A stretch of DNA of 64,000 nt from Pteria penguin. Taxonomy: Eukaryota > Mollusca > Bivalvia > Pterioida > Pteriidae. The DNA is taken from NCBI GenBank assembly GCA_035048485.1, contig CM068582.1, forward strand, positions 36,037,096-36,101,095. The letters run 5' to 3'. The notes below the pieces were generated by a model. That model was not told the DNA's origin and ran no database searches. It saw nothing but the letters and a program-made list of their open reading frames with translations. This document shows positions 52,201 to 61,200 of the stretch, piece after piece; positions within the stretch are counted from its first letter, which is position 1; every line of letters begins with the position of its first letter. The translations under genes were made by a program, and so were the position numbers.

Positions 52201-55200
52201 TTACAGTGACATTGTTCAGAGTGCAAAGTTATTTTCAGATAATTTTTTGGACACTGCTCTTACTTCCTTTGGGTTAACATATACGCAATAACTGTATGTT
52301 TTTTATTTTGTTTTCTGTTTGTTTTCTTTTTTGTTGTTTTTGTATGTCCACTGGATATGTTAATATTGAACTACAGATTTGATTTTATCCACCAGTTATT
52401 CATTACTGTAATAAAGCTGGTGTGACCTAGTGGATGAAGTGTTCTGCTCGTGACCTAGGGGTCCCGGGTTCGATTCCGCCATGGGCGCACCGGTAATCTG
52501 TCTTTCGGATGAGACAGTAAAAGCCTAGGTCCGTGTCAGAGAAGGCGTGGCACATAAAAGATCATTGGTCCGTTGCAAAGGTAGAAATTTCTATGCAATG
52601 CATCAGGCAGATGCCGTCACCATATACGTGAAATAACCGTGGAGTGACCTAAAACAGTAATTAATTAATCATTACTGTAATAAGATCAGGACCGGAACGG
52701 GAGATATGTTTGAACATTAAAAATTTCATTAATCTTGAATACCTAGATAGTTTTATTTTGACGACCAGAATTTTCATATTCGCTGCAATAAAGGAATGAC
52801 ACATTATCCTCTGCTTACCTGATAATTTATACTTAAATGAATAGGATAGTCACATTATATTGGCTAATTCAGAAAAATGAAGGCGCCATGTGCCCCCACC
52901 ACAATATTGTCAAGTTAAACAATACAAAAACTTCAACGAAGTTTGAAAATTGCAAGGGATATTTGAAAAAGTGAGGCATCCTTTAATACATATCACACTT
53001 TTGTTGCAGCATGTAATTGTAACAAGTTTGGATCATTGCGAGAGGATTGCCATCAGACGACGGGTGCCTGTGAATGTAGGAAACATATCAGCGGCAAACA
53101 CTGTGACCGTTGTGCTGATGGTCACATGGTTTCCTTTAACTTGTGTGACGAAGATGGTAAGCTCATTTACAAAATACAAGAAATTGTTGGGTTTTTTTTC
53201 ATTTTTAGTGAAAGCAACATATACTGGGTAGCAAGCAGGAGATGCTCACTCTCCCCGGGCACCTGATCTCACTTCATCACGGGGGTTCACATATGCTCTT
53301 CAAGTAGACATATTTTGTTATTTTTCACTTGTTTTTCATTTTCACTGATTTTGTATGTCCTCTGGTTTCATGATTTTTAGACTTATGGTTTGGATTTATC
53401 CATCATCTTTACATTGATACACCAAATTAAGACTGTAAATAAATTATCGGCGTTTAACTTTTTCGTATTTGCGAATTTTAAGTTAATAAATTTCATATGA
53501 ATTTAAAGATTACATTCTTTACCTATAAAGTGGTGAACGCTGTTTTAATGTACATATATTTGTGCTAATTTACAAAACCCAATTACTTTGTTTCAATAAG
53601 AAGAATTATTAAAATGAAAGATTTTTGCTAGATGAATTAGCCTATTTTGATGGTGCAAGCTGTGGCGAGGTGCAATGTGAATATGGAGGTTACTGTGCAC
53701 AGAAAAATAATGGTGTAGTATGTAAATGCCATAGTCTCCCTTGCCTATGGGATGGCCAGACGCTAGAACAATGTGGCGACGACGGCAAGACTTATATATC
53801 GAACTGTCATATGCAGTATCAGGCGTGTAAAACACAGACACCTATCTCAAGGGCCTACATCGGCCCATGTGCAGGTAAGATTTGTAAATTGGTTTAAAAG
53901 ACAAAATGTTTTGTAATAACATGTAGAGGGCTTTTTTCAGTATGCTCCCTTTTTCCCCGATTAAGTTTTGAAAAATGTTAATAGCAAACATTTGTTTAAC
54001 ATATATGATGAAAACTGTCCTTTAACCATAATGAGAATAAGAGGAAAACGTTGAATGAAAAAAAAAGAAAGAAAAATTATTATGACTACCGGATATATTG
54101 TAATCATTGGGCTCACAGCGGTTACTTCTCCATGGCACAAATGCTACTATTGTTTCTCTGGTTCTTTTTTCTCATTATGATGACATGTATTTCATTTCGA
54201 TATTGTTCATGATATCGTACCTTGTTTGTAACTTAAGACTCAGTAACACCTAGGATGGACCAACCAAGCAGTCGCTCAAGGAAAACTACTCGCCATATTC
54301 TCAACAAAGTGACCAGTATGATGACAATTAAGTCCACAGCTCGACCACCAACAGAATCAAGATTCAATGGTTAGTTTGTATTAATTAAGTTTAATACAAA
54401 TTTATTTTAGCAAGTATGCATCTATCTACGTAAGTAACATTGATAAAATGGCTGATTTTATACCAGATTCATGTAAGTTGGACAAAAAGCTATTCAATTC
54501 ATTCGGGGTAGGCTGTGGTATTAACATCTTTGTCTTTGCACATATATGTACAGGTGCAGAATTAATTGGGCATACATGTAGGTTGTCCACGTCCAGTTTC
54601 TTCTCGGTTGTCTTTGAATATGTGAAATTACCGTTCCTAATCTCACTGTAACACGCACCTTTTATTGACAAACCATGTATTTGGACTAGATGCTCCTTCC
54701 TCGTCATTAGATCTATAATGAAAAACACTCATCTTAGATTTATATTGTTTAAAAATATTGATATATAATTGAAAATAAGAAAGTAGCATTATTGTAATAA
54801 TGTAAATTACTAAAGTAACTAGTGTCAGGTGACTATGGTTCTAACAATAATGTACCACAGGGGACGTTCACGGACCCTTGAAATTCAGAGACGAGACTAG
54901 GTGTCCGGGAGGAGTAAGCGTCTCCTGTTTGGCTGACCACACCCGTCGTGAATGCTCTTACATACAAACAAAATAATTGAGCAGTGTATATAAATGATCG
55001 TGAACAAACACTATGTAGAAAGTGTCACTGCCTCATAACATCAGGAAAAGTGTATTATATCAAATCTTTCATTAACATTATTGCATTTGATATTTAATCT
55101 ATTTTAGGAAAGATATGGGATGTTTGTTATGATGACAGTTACTGCATTGCCGAAAACAGTCAATGTCGCCTTGGTATTTGTCAGTGCCTGGATGGGTATA

Positions 55201-58200
55201 TACCATCTTTGAATGATGATCACTGCACAGGTATGAATACAGATCATTATATGTTATATGTTAATGTAGCAGACTGACTCAATTAGTCACAAGGTTTATT
55301 TCTGACGTACTTTGGGCCCCAGAGTTCTACCTACTCAACATTTATAAATCAATGTTTATTATATTAATCTATCAAATTATATTTAAACATTGCTATATTC
55401 ATTGAAACAAGAATCATTATTTGATCTTTCCATATTTGGCAATTAGGGTTATCTCAAATTAATCTTCTGTTTTCTCTTTTCGGTGAGGTAAATTATCAAT
55501 ATACACGTGGATTTTTTTACATTTCTTTAGGTTTTTCATCATCGTGCTAAAATTTGCTCCATTTGAGAAAATGAATGAGATCACGCGTTAACTCTTAAAA
55601 TGATATGGATTTCACGATACATTTGAATGCTTTATACGTACAACGTATTTTGTAATATATCCATCAGAAGTGAAGACTGCTAAACCCTTAGAGACGGTAG
55701 AAAACATCACGCCATGTTATAACAATCCTTGTCGAAATGGAGGCACATGCGAACTGGACGAATCTTTAGGATATCGATGTCTTTGTTCCTTGGGCACTAG
55801 TGGATCTATATGCACTGATGGTAAGTGAAAATACAGTGCATGAGAATTAATAGAGATAATTAAATCAAATGGAAATATGTAAAAGAAAGGAAGTAACATT
55901 AACAGAAAGAGGATATTTAAAAAAAAAATGAAAATATAACTGATACAATATGACCAAACATTAGAAACAATGTAGTAACCATGTTGCATCATGGATTCAT
56001 GGAACCTCAAATTATTATCATTATGAATAGACAGTGTCGACATAGAAACATCCCAATTGCACAGACGATTTAGATTTCTAGAAAAAAATATATTATAATG
56101 TTCCATGGATCTTAATGTTTATCCTTAGTTGCATATATATTATTCAGAACAAACTCTATTTAAAATATAAGTATACATAAGCATATCTTAAATGTATATA
56201 TTTCAATATTGAATTTATGAATTGTATTTACAGTCATGTTATTTTCTACACTTGATTAAAATTTCTTTTTTTTTTTTATTATAGATGCAGCTATAATGTC
56301 TCCAGCTTTTTCAGGGAAGTCTTTACTAGTTGTCAAGGAAACCAGAGAGACTCATGATGATATCATGTTTCAGATTGGTCTAACCACTTATAACAGAGAT
56401 GGCATCATTTTGTTTTCTAGTCAGTATCCTAACGGTACTGGAGATTTTGTCTCTGTCACTTTGAATGATGGGATATTGGAATTTAGGTAAGAGCATTAAC
56501 AATGGCACAGTCAATTACATATAAGCTTATACTTATGTGGAAAAAAAATTAATGTATCATTATATGGTAATAAAAATCTAGGTCATTGATGACAATTGTA
56601 TTGAAGACACACTACATGTTATCAGGGTACAAAATATATCGACTTCGAATTTCTTTTATTGTATAGGTATGATTTAGGCAGTGGAATGGCTGTTCTACGC
56701 AGTGAACACACATTAGCCGCAAACCAAATCCACAAGATCATAGTCAACAGAATCGGTCGTAAAGGATTTCTTAAGGTTAATGATGCTCCTATAATAAATG
56801 CTGAAAGTCCTGGCTCTCTAATGTCATTAGATCTGAATGGACCTATATACTTGGGAAATCTTCCACAGTCAGCAGAAAGGTAGGAAAGATTAAGTTAAAT
56901 AAAATAATATTTCATCATCTGTTGAATCGGTTGTGTAATCATTAAACACAACATTAGCATTAAAAGTTAAAAAGGTAAACAAAATTAACTATCAATTTTC
57001 AAAATATTCTTCCCTTTATGTACAGTTATTGTTTGAATTTTCCAATTAATAAGAGTTTTTTAATAATTATATATATTCACACAACTTCTGATTATCTCTA
57101 TTCATAGGATTACTGATAGGATTGGGATGGCTATCGGCTTTGCGGGATGCTTGTCTATGTTCCAGGCTGGAAAATCAGACAAACAATTGTATTATAATCT
57201 AGGTTACCCCCAATTCAATGGAGATATTTTAAATGGTCACGATATACAGGAATGCGGACACAACCCCTGTCGCAGCATGCCTTGTAAATATGGTGGTAAC
57301 TGTTTAATGGCCGATGACATCACGTATCAGTGTGTCTGTAAGAAAGGATTTAATGGTAAGGTTAAAATGACAAGAATGATTATTTCTTAAGATTCAATGT
57401 AAATTTGCTTGGTCTTTGTACACAAGAATACAAAACACGACATCGATACGCCTAGTATTTCTCCTCCTTTTCAAAAGCACTTTTATCACCTCTCTAGATG
57501 ACAGCCTGATGACAATAATGAAAACAAATAATATTTGTACTCGTCATTTTCTGGAAAACAAAACTTAGCTCTTGCACAATAATCTTATACAATCTAAGGA
57601 ACATTAAATGTCCCATATCTTAGTTTCGTTTTGTGGCATTAAAATTTGCTTAATGTACTCCACATTAATAGCAAAGCCATAATTAGTGTTTTGTACTGGG
57701 TCTCTGTTCAGCCTTATAAGACTTTCTCTTGAATTATATCTGTGACTAGCAAGTTGGTGGAACTCTTTTTCTTCATATTTGTATGGGCTATAGAATCCTG
57801 AGATTCTTCTTTGACTTTTACTCGGGATTTCAACAGGGACATTATTTCTTTTTCAGATGGACAGAGTACAATAAGTATTTATTGTTACTGCGTCATATTT
57901 TGTTACTTATCTGTTTATCCATATTTATTTTTATGAGCTCCCAATTTTAGCTACCTTTCATTTAAATCTGTGCATTTTTGTTTGCACATCTATTGAGATA
58001 TGTTGGAAAAGTGAGTTCGTAAATTGGTAAACTACATGTACATCATTTAGGGGAATAATATCACGTCAGTCCATTATAACATCAACTGACCGTCCCGAGA
58101 CTGTTTTATATTCCTATTTGTATTTGTTTTGTGATACAGTTCTGTCAAATATATTTTTCTTTTAAGTATCATATTTAACAAATTACTACAAAACTGTTCG

Positions 58201-61200
58201 TTAACAACAAATTAAAAATTGTAAGTGAATGAAAATAAAAGTCTCAAACCTATATATATATATATAATATATTACATCTTGGAATTTGATTTAGGGTCAA
58301 ACTGTGAAATTGTTTTGGATCCATGTTTAACCTCTCAGTGTAAAGAATGGTCAACGTGTCAATTGAATAAAAATGGAATAGCAGAATGCGTTTGTCCAGA
58401 AAATATGGAAGGGGATTTCTGTGAATATGGTATGTTGGCATAAACAGAAATGTACTTGAGGTTATCTGTGAATTATATATACTATGCAAAGGGGTAATCA
58501 TTAGATAATGCAAATTACTTGTATGTGTACATGTTCTGGTATGAATCTTTTATGTCTTTCATTTGCATTTATTAGCGTATAAACAATATAAAACTTCAAA
58601 TAGAATGCATTTCTTTTGGATTTTTATTCCAGAAATGTTAGAGAAAATTTTTGTTCCACAGTTTATGGGATCATCCATTATTGAAGTTCCAATGGGAGAA
58701 ATTGGAAGTAACTCCCTGTCAATTCGCGTGTGGTTCCTGACCTCAAAACCTAATGGCGTGATTTTATATGCAAGTCAGTTCATTAACGGCATGGGAGATT
58801 ATCTTTCTTTGAATATCATCAATCGGATGGTGGAATTCAGGTTCAATATGGGAGGAAGAACGGTAGAAATAAGGTATGGCAACCTAGCCATATTATAATT
58901 AGTACAAAGCTGGCTCGACACATCATTGATTTTATCAGGCAATAGAAATTATATTTTGAACCAATTGTTTATCAAAATTAAAGAGAAATCTTTGTATTAT
59001 AGCTTCACAGAATGTAATAATCTCATACAATGTATCATTTAATTCTAGAGATAATGTGATATTGAAAAAAGATAAATTATACTTTTACATTTTCGCTTCA
59101 GGAGTGGAAAGATAATAAGAATTGATAAGTGGCATGAAGTACTGATTCAAGTTATTGGAAAGAATGGAACTTTATTGGTCGATAACAACGATAAATGGCG
59201 ATATACTAACAGATCAGTGGTAAAGTTGACTTTAAAGTTTAAAAACATCAACGGAATTATTTAAATTTTTATAAATGATACGTCGGTAATTAAATATTAT
59301 CTGAGACTGTCTTGTTGTATTTTTTCAGGGGATACTAACAGAGTTGAATCTATCGGAATCGTCGCTTTTCCTCGGTGGTTTCCGTAGTAATTTATCCATT
59401 CCAAATGATTCCAACATCAAATACAATCTCACCGGAGTTATTCAAAGGGTAACATTATTGATTGGTTACTTAACGTGATTACAAAAGGACGTTTACATTG
59501 CATTGAACTTTGAGTTGTGCTCTATATTTCATTAAACAAGCATCCCACTCTTTGAGATTATATCGTTTTTAATTTTAGATATACATTAATGGTCACCAGT
59601 ATGATAACTTGATGGAGGTTGCGAAAGATGCCATTAATATTCTGAAGTACATAGGACCGCCCTGTAATGTCAATCCTTGTCTAAATGGGGGAATCTGTGT
59701 TCCACGTCTGGAGGAAGCTGATTGTAAATGTCCGACTAAATATTATGGACAGAGATGTGAAAAGAGTAAGTACTGGTTAACAAGAAATTATCAAATACAT
59801 ATTAATAATATTTTGACGTAATTTTAATTTTATATAGGAATAAAACAATTTAAACTACAAACAAGTTTAATTAGATATCTACTTGAGCGCATAGTTCTCG
59901 ACAAAGATAGATTTGTCCAGTCTGGCGTTCGAACCTGAGTTTATGTACTGCATCTAGGTAATGGTATTATCATGTCATTTACATGTCATTTATTAATTTT
60001 AAAGGATATCTTTTATAATTCAGTTTTTAATACTGGATAGCATTATGGTACTTGTTTAATACAGGACCCCTATGTAACTTTTTATTGTGTTATACATCCT
60101 TTTTGGAGACAACGGTAGAATTCTGACCGAACATGGTAGAAATAAACTCTCGTAGATGTACCTTTTTATGATGTTCTTATTTTCACTTTTATACTTCTTT
60201 TTACTTATCTATTTTGTATATTTATTATTTATCTATTTTTGTGGTTAATGATATTGACCTTTTAATTCTTAATGTTTTTCTGCATTACCATACGCGTTTA
60301 TATATTTTAATGACCCCTCAACGTCAGACACTTTTTAAACCTTGATCTCTATATGGAGGAATATCTATATTTTTAATGTGTGTCCTTTAATTATTCTGCC
60401 GTTGCAGCGAGTGGCTAGTGAGAAGGTGTGTCCGTAAAAAACCAAATAACCACACCGGTTCATTGACTATTGTGAAATCAAATGACCGCCCTAAGTCGGT
60501 ATCGGAACTGCACTATAATTCAATATTTTTGTGATGTCCTTATGTGTTTTTTTTTATATCATTACACTGTTTATTTCCGTGGTGACTTCTATCATATTGC
60601 TGAGTCAGTAACTTTTATTTCTTCCTTAAAATTATCATGAGGAGGAGGTTTTCTTTGTCATTATTTTTATTTATCTGACATGAACAAATCGTAAATTGAC
60701 TGTTCTTTTCAATTCGCAGACATCATACTGAAGTAACATCATTTTCTTTTCAATTCTTTCTTCGAGTTTTTCTTTGTCATTATTTTTATTTATCTGACAT
60801 GAACAAATCGTAAATTGACTGTTCTTTTCAATTCGCAGACATCATACTGAAGTAACATCCTTTTCTTTTCAATTCTTTCTTCGATTTTTAGTATTGGTAT
60901 TCAATCGACAACAACAAATAAAACTGCGAATAACTTTTTTTTTGGATTTGATAGATATCAAAGTGAAGTAGCTTTACTATAGAGTGTTAAATAAATACAT
61001 ACATAAATATATATCAGAGCATTATAATAAAGTGTGCTGTATGTTTTTCAGAGGCAGATTCAATAAATAGAGATCTCCCTGTTGACTTTGATGGATCGAC
61101 ATATCTACAGTATCCGAACGAAGTAACAATTAAGTAGGTCTACATGTATAAAAATTGAAGTCACTTTTCATATCCAGATGATTCGTTGTTCTTTCTTCTC

